A stretch of DNA of 64,000 nt from Candidatus Binatia bacterium (GTDB taxonomy: Bacteria; Desulfobacterota; Binatia; HRBIN30). The stretch is from contig JAKLJW010000015.1 in NCBI GenBank assembly GCA_023150935.1, forward strand, positions 1 to 64,000, read 5' to 3'. Positions 40,318 through 49,640 of this stretch are shown here, piece after piece; position 1 is the stretch's first letter; every line of letters begins with the position of its first letter. The notes under the pieces were generated by a model that searched no databases, was not told where the DNA came from, and worked only from the letters and a program-made list of their open reading frames with translations. Made by a program: the position numbers and the translations under genes.

Positions 40318-40600
40318 GCGCCGCCCGGTCCTCGGGCCACGGGTTTATCGTATCGAACTGAAGCCGGCCGCCGCCCGTGATTTGGCCGCCCTCGCCACGC
40401 GGGACCGTGTCCGCGTGAGCAAGCGGATTGACGCCCTGGCCGCAAACCCTCGGCCGCCCGGGGTGGAGAAGCTGAAGGGGGCGGAGAACCTCTGGCGGGT
40501 GCGCGTGGGGGACTATCGTATCGTCTACACGATTCAGGACAATGCTCTCCTGGTCCTCGTGGTTCGCGTGAGACACCGCCGCGATGCGTACCGGCAGTAG
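40307..40600 (+). CDS. RelE/ParE-family toxin
   Basis: The 97-residue protein reads YRIELKPAAARDLAALATRD, then LKGAENLWRVRVGDYRIVYT, typical of RelE mRNA interferases with the basic core strand. The start is a TTG within the end of the antitoxin gene, so the pair is translationally coupled with the antitoxin first. Confidence 0.9.
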   Translation: MASERRPVLGPRVYRIELKPAAARDLAALATRDRVRVSKRIDALAANPRPPGVEKLKGAENLWRVRVGDYRIVYTIQDNALLVLVVRVRHRRDAYRQ

Positions 40601-40855
40601 ACCCGGCCGCGCATGGACGAACCGGCCTGGTGATGACTGACAGGGGTCGAACAGGCCGCGGCTCCCCCGCGGCGCCCGCCGCCGGCCGCTCCGGCCGCTG
40701 CGCGACCTGAGCGACGCCGAGCTGATGGCCCGGCTCCGGCGCCTGCTTCTGGAAGAAGGCTCCGGCGTGCGCCGCTGACCCCACCCCGACCCGGCCGATT
40801 TCCGTTGCCGTGCCTCCAGGCGCCCGAATGGCCGTTGGCGACGCCTGCGCCAGAG

Positions 40856-40935
40856 ACGCAGAAAGCCCCGATTTCTCAGGGCTTTCTCTTAAGCTGGCGA
40901 GCGGATTCGAACCGCTGACCTGCTGATTACGAATC
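40856..40935. repeat. Right tRNA-Thr 3' end plus terminator (attR-like)
   Basis: This is the intact partner of the repeat at 39504-39583. GAAAGCCC and GGGCTTTC (40861-40886) form the terminator hairpin of the tRNA gene on the minus strand. Confidence 0.75.
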
Positions 40936-40964
40936 AGCTGCTCTACCGACTGAGCTACGCCAGC
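40892..40964 (-). tRNA. trnT-CGU: tRNA-Thr (anticodon CGT)
   Basis: The minus strand folds as a full cloverleaf. The acceptor stem GCTGGCG pairs with CGCCAGC and the D-arm is GCTC-AGTCGGTA-GAGC. The anticodon arm is GCTGA-TTCGTAA-TCAGC with anticodon CGT, and the T-arm is AGCGG-TTCGAAT-CCGCT. CCA is not encoded. A terminator follows, and the 3' half is duplicated at 39504-39583. Confidence 0.95.
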
Positions 40965-41806
40965 ATCCCTTGGCCGCGACCGCCGCTCTATAGCGAATGC
41001 GGATGGTGGAGGGAAGGGTTCTGCGGCCTGGCGGTGTAGTTTCCACGGACGGAGGGACGCTCTGTGAACCCGCTCGCGCTGCCGTTCCGACCGCTGCGAT
41101 GTGACCGCGGAGGGTTGACGGACCCATCCTCGTCCTTTAGCGTCAAGGGCCCGGTTGGGTCTGTTGTCGAGAAGGACGCGATGCTCCCTATGCCTGCGGC
41201 GTGCCGCAATATCCTGTCGAGCGTTGCCCTCGTCAGTCTGTCGGTGGCGGTCATCCAACCGGCCTTCCTCGCAACTCGCGCTCCACGGCAGAACCGAGCC
41301 GGCATCTCGCGCCGTGCTGGCGGCGACACTCGGCGTAACAGCGGCGCCCTGACGGGGACCGTGCGCTGGGCGGCCGGGGCCGCCGTCGCCGTCATTACCG
41401 GTGGGACCCCGGGCGCTGCGAGCGCCGGCGGTGCAGGGTTCCGCACGCCCCTCCTTTCCGGACCGCGATTCGCGCCCGAGTTTGCGGGCGCAGACCGCCT
41501 CCTTACCCACCCGCCCGAACTGTTTGCGATCGCACTGCCTGCCCGGCCCCAGGCGCAGGCGTTCAGACGCCCTCCTCCTGCCTGATCGTTCGCGGACCGC
41601 CAGCGTTTTTCGCTCCGCTCTCGTCTTGCGCATCGGCGATCGGTCGCCCGGGGGTAAACGTGTGCGAAGAAGACGCCGGTGTGCATACGTTCGCGCCCAC
41701 GCCGGCCCGCTCCGGAGGCGCCCTCGCCCGGTCGAGGGCGCGCCGTCGGGATAAACCGGCGCGGGTCAGGCCGACCTCAACCCGGTAAACAAGGAGCAGG
41801 TACATT
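40965..41806. other. Intergenic region with hairpin before cynT
   Basis: This 842-bp region holds no gene I trust. GCGCCCTCG (41718-41726) and CGAGGGCGC (41733-41741) form a hairpin in the putative leader of the carbonic anhydrase gene, which could be an attenuator. A 173-codon plus-strand frame at 41064 has no recognisable features. Confidence 0.45.
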
Positions 41807-42442
41807 ATGAAGAAGCTCATCGAAGGCGCCCTGCATTTTCAGAAAGCGATCTATCCGCGGTACCGCGACCTCTACCACGAACTTGCCCACGGTCAGTCGC
41901 CGCCTTGCCTGTTCATCACGTGCAGCGACTCGCGGATCGTGCCCGACCTGCTGGTTCAGACCGAGCCGGGCGAACTGTTCGTGTGCCGCAACGCGGGTAA
42001 CATCGTGCCGGCCCACGGCGAGCCCGCGGGCGGCGTTTCGGCAACGATCGAGTTCGCCGTCCTGGCACTCAACGTCAAGCACATCATCGTTTGCGGCCAC
42101 TCCGACTGCGGCGCGATGAAGGCGGTGCTGCACCCGGAGACGGTGGCGGCAATGCCGGCCGTGGCCCACTGGATCGCGTTTGCGGAACGCGCGCGTGCCG
42201 TGGCCCTGGCGACGGCCGGCGGTGCCGGCGAGGCGGAGCTGATCGACCGGGTAATCGAGGAGAATGTCGTCGCGCAACTCGACAACCTGCGCACCCATCC
42301 CTGCGTCGCCGGCAGGCTGAGAACCGGCGCCCTCGAATTGCACGGCTGGATCTACGACATCCGGACCGGCGGTTTCAGGGGATGGGATGGCGCCCGGCTG
42401 AGGTGGCGTCCGATCGAGGAACTCGCCGCCGCCTCCAACTGA
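41807..42442 (+). CDS. cynT: Beta-carbonic anhydrase
   Basis: The 211-residue zinc enzyme converts CO2 and water to bicarbonate and a proton. Zinc ligands C39 (in CSDSR), H98 and C101 (GHSDCGAM) are present, as are D41 and R43, so it looks catalytically intact. AAGGAG precedes the ATG. It is followed 39 bp later by a SulP transporter gene with a carbonic-anhydrase-like domain, suggesting a bicarbonate supply operon. Confidence 0.95.
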   Translation: MKKLIEGALHFQKAIYPRYRDLYHELAHGQSPPCLFITCSDSRIVPDLLVQTEPGELFVCRNAGNIVPAHGEPAGGVSATIEFAVLALNVKHIIVCGHSDCGAMKAVLHPETVAAMPAVAHWIAFAERARAVALATAGGAGEAELIDRVIEENVVAQLDNLRTHPCVAGRLRTGALELHGWIYDIRTGGFRGWDGARLRWRPIEELAAASN

Positions 42443-42481
42443 CGGACGCCAGACGGCACATACCGAAGAGAGGATCTCGCA

Positions 42482-44809
42482 ATGGCCTCCGCATCGACCC
42501 GCACCGCGCCGAGCGTCGGCACGCTCGGCGCCGACCTATCGGCCGGTATCGTCGTCTTCCTGGTGGCGGTACCCCTTTGTCTCGGCATCGCTCTGGCCTC
42601 CAACGCCCCGTTGTTCTCGGGCCTGGTCGCCGGAATCATCGGCGGACTACTCATTGGCCCGCTGAGCGGCTCCCACACCAGCGTCAGCGGCCCCGCCGCG
42701 GGACTGGCGGCCGTGGTCGCCGCACAGATCGCTACCCTGGGCTCTTTCGAAGCTTTTCTCTGCGCCGTCGTGGTTGCCGGCGTGTTTCAAATCCTGCTCG
42801 GGGTCGCCCGCGCCGGCTCCATCGCCGACTTCGTTCCCACCGGCGTCATCCGCGGTCTGCTCGCCGCTATCGGCGTAATCATCATCCTCAAGCAGGTGCC
42901 GCACCTGTTCGGGTACGACGCCGACCCCGTCGGCGAGATGTCCTTTCGCCAACCCGATCGGGAAACCACCTTCAGCGAACTGGCGAATCTCTTTCTGGGC
43001 TCGCGCCTCCACACCGGCGCGACCCTGATCGGCTTACTCTCGATCGGCATCATGCTGCTCTGGGAGCGCGTTCGTCCGTTGAGGAATTCGCTCGTACCCG
43101 GCCCCCTGGCGGCGGTTCTCCTGGCGGTCGGCGTGAGCGCCCTCTTTGCCGGCCTCGGGGGTGGATGGGCGATCGGAGCCGATCGCCTGGTCCAGGTTCC
43201 GGTTGCGGATAGCATGGCGGGTTTCGCCGGCTTCTTGAAACTTCCGGACTTCGCCGCGTTTGCCGATCCGGCGGTGTACGTCGCGGCGATCACGCTGGCC
43301 CTCGTGGCCTCCCTCGAGACCCTGCTGTGTCTCGAGGCGGTCGATAAGCTCGATCCGCAGAAACGCACCTCGCCTCCGAACCGCGAGCTGATTGCCCAGG
43401 GAATCGGCAACGTGACCGCCGGCCTGATCGGCGGGCTGCCGATGACCTCGGTGATCGTGCGCAGTTCCGCGAACGTGAATGCAGGCGCCAGGACGAAGCT
43501 GTCGGCGATTTTTCACGGCGCACTCATACTCCTCTGTGTCGCCTTCGTGCCGGCATGGCTCAACCTCATTCCGCTTTCCGCTCTGGCCGCGGTCCTGATC
43601 ATCACCGGGTACAAGCTGGCAAGCCCGAAGGTGTTCGGACAGATGTGGCAAGCCGGCTTCGATCAGTTCATGCCGTTCATCGTCACCGTGACGGCCATTC
43701 TGTTCACCGATCTGCTGATCGGCTCCCTGATCGGCCTGGGGTTCAGCTTCGTCTTCATCCTGCGCAGCAACCTGCGCCGCCCCCTGCGGCGCCGGGTCGA
43801 GAAGCACGTCTTTGGCGACGTCTTGCGGATCGAGCTCGCCAACCAGGTCAGCTTCCTTAACCGCGTGGCGCTGCGCAACGCCCTTGCCGAAACGGCCCCC
43901 GGCGGGCACGTCCTCATCGACGCACGCGGGACCGACTACATCGACGCCGACGTCGTATCGGTCATACGCGAGTTCGAGCAGGAAACCGCACCCGCGCGCG
44001 GCATCGAAGTGAGTCTCCTCGGCTTCAAGCCGCACTACGAGCAGGTCGAGGACCGGGTGCAGTACGTCGACTTCGTCACTCGCGACCTGCGGGAGAGCCT
44101 CACGCCGGACCACGTCGTGCAGTTCCTGCGCGACGGTAACGAACGCTTCCGCCGGGGCGAGATGCTCTCCCGCAACCTGGAGCATCTGCGTCAGGGCACC
44201 GCGAACGGAAGGCACCCCCTTGCCGTCGTCCTGAGCGGTTCGAGTTCGCGCACACCGGTCGAGATGATTTTCGACGTCGGCCCCGGGGACATCTTCTGCG
44301 TCCGCACCACGGGCAACGTGGCGGCTCCGACCACTCTCGGCAGCCTGGAATACGCCTGCCGGATCGCCGGCGCCAAGGCGATCGTGGTCCTCGGCCATAG
44401 CGACAACAAAGCGGTGCGCATGGCGGTGGAGGACTTCGTGCGAGGGAGCGGAACCGCCAGCGCCGACGACTGCGTGCACCTCGATCCGATCCTTCTCGAC
44501 ATTCAACAGTCGGTGGACCCGGCGTGGAGCGCGGATTGGACGAAGGTGTCGGCTGCAATTCAGCAGGCTCGCATCGACGAGGTATCGCGCCGGCACGCGC
44601 GGCGCACGATAAGGCGGCTCCTCGAACTCAGCCCCTGCCTCGGACGTTTACACCGTGAGGGGAGGATCAAGGCGGTGGGTGGCATCTACGACCTGTCCTC
44701 GGGCGCGGTGGAGTTCATCGACCCCGGCGAGAACCACGACAGCCGTGCCGTTGCGAGCCTGGAGCGCCGGTCGTCCGAAGCCGCGGCGGGCGGTTTTCCG
44801 GGGAACTGA
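42482..44809 (+). CDS. SulP-family transporter fused to degenerate carbonic anhydrase domain
   Basis: This 775-residue inner-membrane protein has an N-terminal SulP domain (about 15-420, many membrane helices; SGPAAGLAAVV, LETLLCLEAVDKL). A STAS-like region follows (about 430-530, GHVLIDARGTDYID). A C-terminal beta-carbonic-anhydrase fold (about 540-760) has GDIFCVRTTGNVAAPTTLGS. In that domain the metal motifs are changed: CSDSR is GSSSR at 586-590, and the second cysteine of HSDCG is N642. Bicarbonate transport is the known role of SulP-CA fusions; here the domain cannot bind zinc normally. It may be regulatory. Part of an operon with cynT. Confidence 0.9.
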   Translation: MASASTRTAPSVGTLGADLSAGIVVFLVAVPLCLGIALASNAPLFSGLVAGIIGGLLIGPLSGSHTSVSGPAAGLAAVVAAQIATLGSFEAFLCAVVVAGVFQILLGVARAGSIADFVPTGVIRGLLAAIGVIIILKQVPHLFGYDADPVGEMSFRQPDRETTFSELANLFLGSRLHTGATLIGLLSIGIMLLWERVRPLRNSLVPGPLAAVLLAVGVSALFAGLGGGWAIGADRLVQVPVADSMAGFAGFLKLPDFAAFADPAVYVAAITLALVASLETLLCLEAVDKLDPQKRTSPPNRELIAQGIGNVTAGLIGGLPMTSVIVRSSANVNAGARTKLSAIFHGALILLCVAFVPAWLNLIPLSALAAVLIITGYKLASPKVFGQMWQAGFDQFMPFIVTVTAILFTDLLIGSLIGLGFSFVFILRSNLRRPLRRRVEKHVFGDVLRIELANQVSFLNRVALRNALAETAPGGHVLIDARGTDYIDADVVSVIREFEQETAPARGIEVSLLGFKPHYEQVEDRVQYVDFVTRDLRESLTPDHVVQFLRDGNERFRRGEMLSRNLEHLRQGTANGRHPLAVVLSGSSSRTPVEMIFDVGPGDIFCVRTTGNVAAPTTLGSLEYACRIAGAKAIVVLGHSDNKAVRMAVEDFVRGSGTASADDCVHLDPILLDIQQSVDPAWSADWTKVSAAIQQARIDEVSRRHARRTIRRLLELSPCLGRLHREGRIKAVGGIYDLSSGAVEFIDPGENHDSRAVASLERRSSEAAAGGFPGN

Positions 44810-44972
44810 CGGGTTGGGCGCCCGAGCGGACTCCCGGCCGACGGTGCAGGCTACCTCGCTCCGGGCAGGAACCACGGAAGAATTTCTCCCACCCCTTAAA
44901 TCGTCAACCGAACCGTGATACGGGGACACGTCCGCTACGGGGGGCGTAAGGCGTATACGGAGGAGGAGACCG

Positions 44973-45281
44973 ATGAGGGGACTCGCACTGCTCGGATTGT
45001 TCAGCGTTGCCCTGGGCACCTTCACGCCGGTGCGCGCCGCGGAAGAGCCGCCGATCTATAAGAAGAAGTGCTTTCTCTGTCACAGCATCGGTGGCGTGGG
45101 CGGCAAGAAGCAAGACAAGGGTGGAAAACTCGATGGCGTCGCTACCAAGCGCGGCGAGGAGTGGATCCGCGCCTACCTGGAGAAACCCAAGTCGAAGATC
45201 CCCGACTCGAAGATGAAGAAGATCAACATGTCGCCGGAAGACGAGGAAGCGTTGATGAAGTTCTTGATGTCGCTGAAGTGA
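44973..45281 (+). CDS. Monohaem c-type cytochrome
   Basis: The 102-residue precursor has a signal peptide (cleavage near VRAAEE) and a small class I cytochrome c domain with CFLCH at 33-37 and a likely methionine axial ligand near KMKKINMS. It is periplasmic and could shuttle electrons. A very strong ribosome site (GGAGGAGGAG) precedes it. It heads the multihaem cluster but is separated from the decahaem gene by 66 bases containing a hairpin. Confidence 0.9.
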   Translation: MRGLALLGLFSVALGTFTPVRAAEEPPIYKKKCFLCHSIGGVGGKKQDKGGKLDGVATKRGEEWIRAYLEKPKSKIPDSKMKKINMSPEDEEALMKFLMSLK

Positions 45282-45288
45282 TGCGAAG

Positions 45289-45308
45289 TCCCGGCCTCTT
45301 GGCCGGGA
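45289..45308 (+). terminator. Hairpin between monohaem and decahaem genes
   Basis: TCCCGGCC (45289-45296) and GGCCGGGA (45301-45308) form an 8-bp stem with a TCTT loop followed by GATTGTTG. It may attenuate or process the transcript so that the small cytochrome is made in excess. Weak U-tract. Confidence 0.45.
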
Positions 45309-45347
45309 GATTGTTGCAGCGTTCCAACTTTGCGGAGGGCACGAGGA

Positions 45348-47540
45348 ATGGACGCGAAGCGACTCGGAACGGGAACAGGTCGCGTTTCGGCGACGATAGC
45401 CGCATTGCTCTGCGCGGCGGCGTGGGCCGGTTGTGGGGGTGACGACAATGGAGCCTCGCATCCGACGCCGATTTTCTCGGCTGCAACTCCCACCCCCACG
45501 GCCGTGCCGATCCCGTCTCCCGGTCCCGGCTTGGTTGCCGCTATCGACGATGCCACGCTGCAGGGCAGCACGGTTGTCGTCGCCTTCAGGCTGACGGACG
45601 AAGATGGGACGCCGATCGCGCCGGTGCTAACGAGCGGGCAGACGGACCAGCAGGCCCGCGTGCGTTTCACCGTGGCCCACCTGGTCGAGTACGGCGGCGG
45701 GGAACTCCCGAATCGCTTCTACAAGTACGTCAATGACGTGAACGATACGAACCCTGCGTATGACAGTCGCGGCACGCTCTCGACTCTCGACGCGGCCGCC
45801 GGCCTGTACAGGTTTACTTTCAGCGTGCCGCTGCCCGCCAGTTACGAGGCGACCCAGACCGTCAGCGTCGGCATGCAGGTCAATCGCAACTTCCAGGGCA
45901 CCGCCTACCGATTCAACGATGTCTTCGATTTCGTTCCCACCGGCGGCCCGCCGACGATCTGGGAAGACACCACCACGGCGCAGTGCAACCATTGTCACAA
46001 CCCGATGACCGCGCACGGCAGCCGCTACGAGGTGCGCCTCTGCAAGCTCTGTCACACCGAAGCCGCACAGGCCGCCCCCGACGAGCCGATCGACTTCCGA
46101 CTGATGATCCACAAGATCCACGCCGGCATCGACCTGCCCTCGGTGGTCGAAGGACCGCCGGGTTCGAAGTACGCCATCGGCGACGAGGTTTTCGCGGAGA
46201 AGCACGCCGACGGCACGATTACCGGCGTCGGTTTTCCGCGTACCCTCCTGAGCTGCGCCTCCTGTCATGCCGAGGGACCCACGGCCAGTTATTACAGAGA
46301 GAAGCCATCGGCGGCGGCCTGCGCGACCTGCCACGACGACGTCAACCCGTCCCTTGAACCGACCGACGCCGGCCCGCCCGGGACCAAACACTTCCAGGAC
46401 AAAGGCTATCCCGACGGCCAGTGCAACGCCTGCCACGCGGCCGAGCAGGGAACGGAGTTCGACATCACCGTTCCCGGCGCCCATGTAATCCCCGCGGCAT
46501 CGACGCAGCTCAAGGGCGTCAATTTCGAGATCGTCGACGTGACCGACCACCACGCCGGCGAGAAACCGACCATCGCCTTCAAGATCACGCGCGACGACGG
46601 TACGGCCTACACCGACCTCGGTGTCTTCAATCGGGTCGCCTTCGCTCTCGCGGGTCCGACCGCGGACTACGCCACCGTTCTGACCCCGACGGCGGTCGGC
46701 GGCGGGGCGTCGGGAACGCTGATCGGCCCGGATCAGGACGGAGTCTTCAACTATACTCCGGCGGCGCCGATTCCGGCCGACGCGTCAGGTACCTGGTCGA
46801 TTGGCGCCGAAGCGCGCACCCGAATCACCCTTGCTACACCGCCGGAGTCGTCGCCGAAGGTTGTCGAGGAGGCCGCCGGCAACCCGGTCGTCAGCTTCGT
46901 CGTGGACAACTCGGCGAAGGTTGACCGCCGGGTCGTCGTCGACGATCAGAAGTGCAGTGCCTGCCACGGCCGGTTCTCGGTCGACTTCTCGGTGCACGGC
47001 AACCTGCGCAACCAGATCGACTACTGCGTTCTCTGTCACAATGCGAACAGCTCCGACTTCGCCCGGCGCAAGAACGATCCCGACGCGGTCGCGGTGCAGT
47101 CGCCCGATGCCTCTATCGACTTCGATGTCCTGTTGCACAAGGTTCACCGCGGCGCCGATCTGGAGCAGCAGCCGTACATCGTGTACGGCTTCGGCCCGCC
47201 GCCGAAGAACTACACGGCGTTCGACTTCGGCCACATCCTCTTCCCGGGTGACCTGCGGGATTGCCGGACCTGTCACCTGCCCGGCACCTATCTGATACCC
47301 CCGTACCCGGGCGCTGCGCTGCCGACGAAGGAATCGCACGTGGAACAGGATGGCTCGACGGTTATCGAAGTGATCGACGGCTATACGGCACCGATTACCT
47401 CCGCGTGCCTGTCCTGCCACGACTCCGATAGCGCCGTCGCCCATGCCGCCACGAACACGGCCCCGGACGGCACGGAGGCGTGCATTGTCTGTCATCAGGA
47501 AGGGCGCACGGCAGCGGTCTCCACCGTGCACATACCGTAA
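45348..47540 (+). CDS. Decahaem OmcA/MtrC-type outer-surface cytochrome
   Basis: The 730-residue lipoprotein has a lipobox ending AAAWAGC (C29). The order is beta domain (60-200), five haem motifs (CNHCH 213, CKLCH 232, CASCH 303, CATCH 325, CNACH 359), beta domain (380-525), then five more (CSACH 536, CVLCH 560, CRTCH 639, CLSCH 687, CIVCH 712). This is the four-domain MtrC plan: two pentahaem blocks between split-barrel domains. Such proteins sit on the outside of the outer membrane and pass electrons to minerals, electrodes or partner cells. The ATG 45348 has GAGGA 1 to 5 bases upstream; an ATG 6 codons earlier is possible. Confidence 0.92.
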   Translation: MDAKRLGTGTGRVSATIAALLCAAAWAGCGGDDNGASHPTPIFSAATPTPTAVPIPSPGPGLVAAIDDATLQGSTVVVAFRLTDEDGTPIAPVLTSGQTDQQARVRFTVAHLVEYGGGELPNRFYKYVNDVNDTNPAYDSRGTLSTLDAAAGLYRFTFSVPLPASYEATQTVSVGMQVNRNFQGTAYRFNDVFDFVPTGGPPTIWEDTTTAQCNHCHNPMTAHGSRYEVRLCKLCHTEAAQAAPDEPIDFRLMIHKIHAGIDLPSVVEGPPGSKYAIGDEVFAEKHADGTITGVGFPRTLLSCASCHAEGPTASYYREKPSAAACATCHDDVNPSLEPTDAGPPGTKHFQDKGYPDGQCNACHAAEQGTEFDITVPGAHVIPAASTQLKGVNFEIVDVTDHHAGEKPTIAFKITRDDGTAYTDLGVFNRVAFALAGPTADYATVLTPTAVGGGASGTLIGPDQDGVFNYTPAAPIPADASGTWSIGAEARTRITLATPPESSPKVVEEAAGNPVVSFVVDNSAKVDRRVVVDDQKCSACHGRFSVDFSVHGNLRNQIDYCVLCHNANSSDFARRKNDPDAVAVQSPDASIDFDVLLHKVHRGADLEQQPYIVYGFGPPPKNYTAFDFGHILFPGDLRDCRTCHLPGTYLIPPYPGAALPTKESHVEQDGSTVIEVIDGYTAPITSACLSCHDSDSAVAHAATNTAPDGTEACIVCHQEGRTAAVSTVHIP

Positions 47541-47583
47541 GGAGCCCAGAGGCGGCACTCTCCCAGGGGCGAGGGACGTACAG

Positions 47584-48990
47584 GTGAGGCGGACGCCAGT
47601 CGCCGTGATGCTGTGGAGCGCGGTCGCTGCAATTTGCGCGGCGGACCGTGCCGTGGCTGCCGACATCGAAGCCCACACCAGGGTGGTCGGCCAGGTGCGT
47701 CCGAGCTACTACGATGGAGCCACCGAGGCGCCTTTCTGGTTTTACGGCGACCTCGGCATCAACCGCCTGCCGCACGGCATCAACGGCGAGGGTTACTTCA
47801 GCCTCGACGAGAACTTCGGGCCGAACACCGGCGGCGGGGACTTCTACACCGGTGTCGTCCGCATTCCCAACGCGGTGACGGGGCTGGACATGTCGTTAGG
47901 CCGGCAGTTCCTGTCCGAAGGGCCGCGTGGCAGCAACAACGCCGACGCCGGCCGGATCACCTACGACGCTTCCCACGCCGGAGTCCCGCTCGCCGTCACC
48001 GTTTTCGGCGGGCAGCCGACCTACTTCGAGCCAACCTACGGCTCGCCCAGCATCTCGCAGGACGAGCAAATGTTCGGGGGGCGGATCGTCGCCCGAGGAC
48101 TCACCGACACCTACGCCAATGTCGGCTATCTCCAGTACATCCGCCAGGGCAACATCCTGAGTCAGAACGTGCTGACCAACGTCGGCCACACGTTCCGCGG
48201 CCTGCCGGGCCAGCCCCTTACCTACGGCTACTTCTCGTACGATGCGGAGCACAACAACATCGACATGGTGCGCGGCGGCATGTCGATCTTCCTCCTGCCA
48301 CCGCGGCTGTACTACAACGTCGAATCGACCTACTACAATCCGTCGCTTACGGGTAAGCGCATCCCGGGCGACCCGAACCTGCGGGTCGATCCGCTGTTCG
48401 ACGTGTTCTCGGTCAGCGACGAATTTCAGGCCAAGAACAGCCTGCGCTACGTCTTTACCAGGGCGTTTTCGGTGTTCGCCAATCTCGGCTACCAGCGCTA
48501 TCAGAACACGCAGTACGACCGGACCCTGAAGACCGCCGCACACGGCGTCTACACCAACGGCTACCTGAGCGGCGCCGGGCTGCACTGGCTGCCCGGCGGC
48601 GACGGGCTCGAATCCGTGCGGCTGGAGTACTACGGCGCGAACGGCCGCGGCGGCAACCTCAATGGCGGACGCTTTTACTACGACAACTGGGTCTATGACC
48701 GCATCTATTTCCACGTCAAGGTGGACGTCGGTTACTACGAGAAGATCACCAACCAGTCGGGCACCGTCGTCGCAACGCTGTTGGGCCTGGGGTACGACCT
48801 GGCGCCCGGGCTCTACTGCGAAACCTACATGGAGGCTAACCACAGCCCGCGCTTCGATGCGGATATCCGCTTCGGGCTGAACCTCATCTACAACTGGGCA
48901 CACCGGTTCCAGCAACGTTCCGCGCCGGCCGCCGCTCGTGGCGGCGCCGGCACCGCGCCGGGGGCGCCCGGGACAACGGGGGGCGCGTGA
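47584..48990 (+). CDS. Outer-membrane beta-barrel protein of the cytochrome cluster
   Basis: The 468-residue protein has a signal peptide (ending near DRAVAADIE) and a long series of amphipathic strands rich in Y and G (YTGVVRIPNAVTGLDMSLG, FHVKVDVGYYEKITNQSG). It ends near NLIYNWAHRF, plus a Gly/Ala-rich tail. It has no cysteine haem motif. It is a barrel, likely 14-18 strands, and the probable porin partner of the decahaem protein, as MtrB is in Shewanella, though it lacks clear MtrB sequence similarity by eye. GTG start; a GTGA overlap with the next gene. Confidence 0.7.
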   Translation: MRRTPVAVMLWSAVAAICAADRAVAADIEAHTRVVGQVRPSYYDGATEAPFWFYGDLGINRLPHGINGEGYFSLDENFGPNTGGGDFYTGVVRIPNAVTGLDMSLGRQFLSEGPRGSNNADAGRITYDASHAGVPLAVTVFGGQPTYFEPTYGSPSISQDEQMFGGRIVARGLTDTYANVGYLQYIRQGNILSQNVLTNVGHTFRGLPGQPLTYGYFSYDAEHNNIDMVRGGMSIFLLPPRLYYNVESTYYNPSLTGKRIPGDPNLRVDPLFDVFSVSDEFQAKNSLRYVFTRAFSVFANLGYQRYQNTQYDRTLKTAAHGVYTNGYLSGAGLHWLPGGDGLESVRLEYYGANGRGGNLNGGRFYYDNWVYDRIYFHVKVDVGYYEKITNQSGTVVATLLGLGYDLAPGLYCETYMEANHSPRFDADIRFGLNLIYNWAHRFQQRSAPAAARGGAGTAPGAPGTTGGA

Positions 48991-49640
48991 ACCGCTGGGG
49001 CCGCACGCTGACCTTCGTCGTCGGATGCGCCGCCGTCCTGGCAGCCTGCCGGCAGTTCGTCCCCCTGCCGCAGAACAGCTTCCTGCGCCTGCGCCAGGAG
49101 CCGCGGCCGTCGATGAGCACAGCCGACGCGCGGCAGTACTTCGCCCACGACGGGCACGCCAGAGCGTTCCGCACCGCCGGCATCCAGTGCATCGACTGCC
49201 ACCGTTTCGACTTCACGATCGACACTGCCGATCCCAAGATCTACGAGCCGCTGTCGGCCCATGCCCTTTATCCCGGCAGTGCCACCTGCCACCCGTGCCA
49301 TACCGAGGGACCGGGCAAGATGGCCGCCGCGCCGCCGGCGTGCACCAATTGCCACACCAACATGGCGCCGCTCGAACCCGAGGATCACCAGATCGCGTGG
49401 CTCAAGGTTCACGGCACGCAGGCGCGCGCCAATCCGGTCCACTGCGAGAGTTGCCACCGGCAGTCGTACTGCATCGACTGCCATGAACGACGCGACACGA
49501 TCCAGACCGTGGCGCATGAACGTAACTTCTTCTTCGTCCACGGCATACAGGCGCGCACCGATCCGATGCAGTGCAGTGCCTGTCACCGCGAGGACTACTG
49601 CATCAATTGTCACCTCCTCGGCCGAAAGGCGCCGTCGTGA
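48987..49640 (+). CDS. Seven-haem c-type lipoprotein
   Basis: The 217-residue protein has a lipobox (AAVLAAC, C21) and seven CxxCH motifs: CIDCH, CHPCH, CTNCH, CESCH, CIDCH, CSACH and CINCH. It starts with a GTG overlapping the previous stop (GTGA). It likely sits in the periplasm on an outer- or inner-membrane anchor and relays electrons toward the barrel. The last four haems are in two closely spaced pairs. Confidence 0.88.
   Translation: MNRWGRTLTFVVGCAAVLAACRQFVPLPQNSFLRLRQEPRPSMSTADARQYFAHDGHARAFRTAGIQCIDCHRFDFTIDTADPKIYEPLSAHALYPGSATCHPCHTEGPGKMAAAPPACTNCHTNMAPLEPEDHQIAWLKVHGTQARANPVHCESCHRQSYCIDCHERRDTIQTVAHERNFFFVHGIQARTDPMQCSACHREDYCINCHLLGRKAPS

Noticed and set aside
40725-40778. 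Tiny frame reading MARLRRLLLEEGSGVRR
   Set aside because: Too short and without a ribosome site; maybe the end of a decayed island gene.
41064-41585. 173-codon plus-strand frame before cynT
   Set aside because: No conserved features, arginine and proline rich, overlapped by frames on the other strand.
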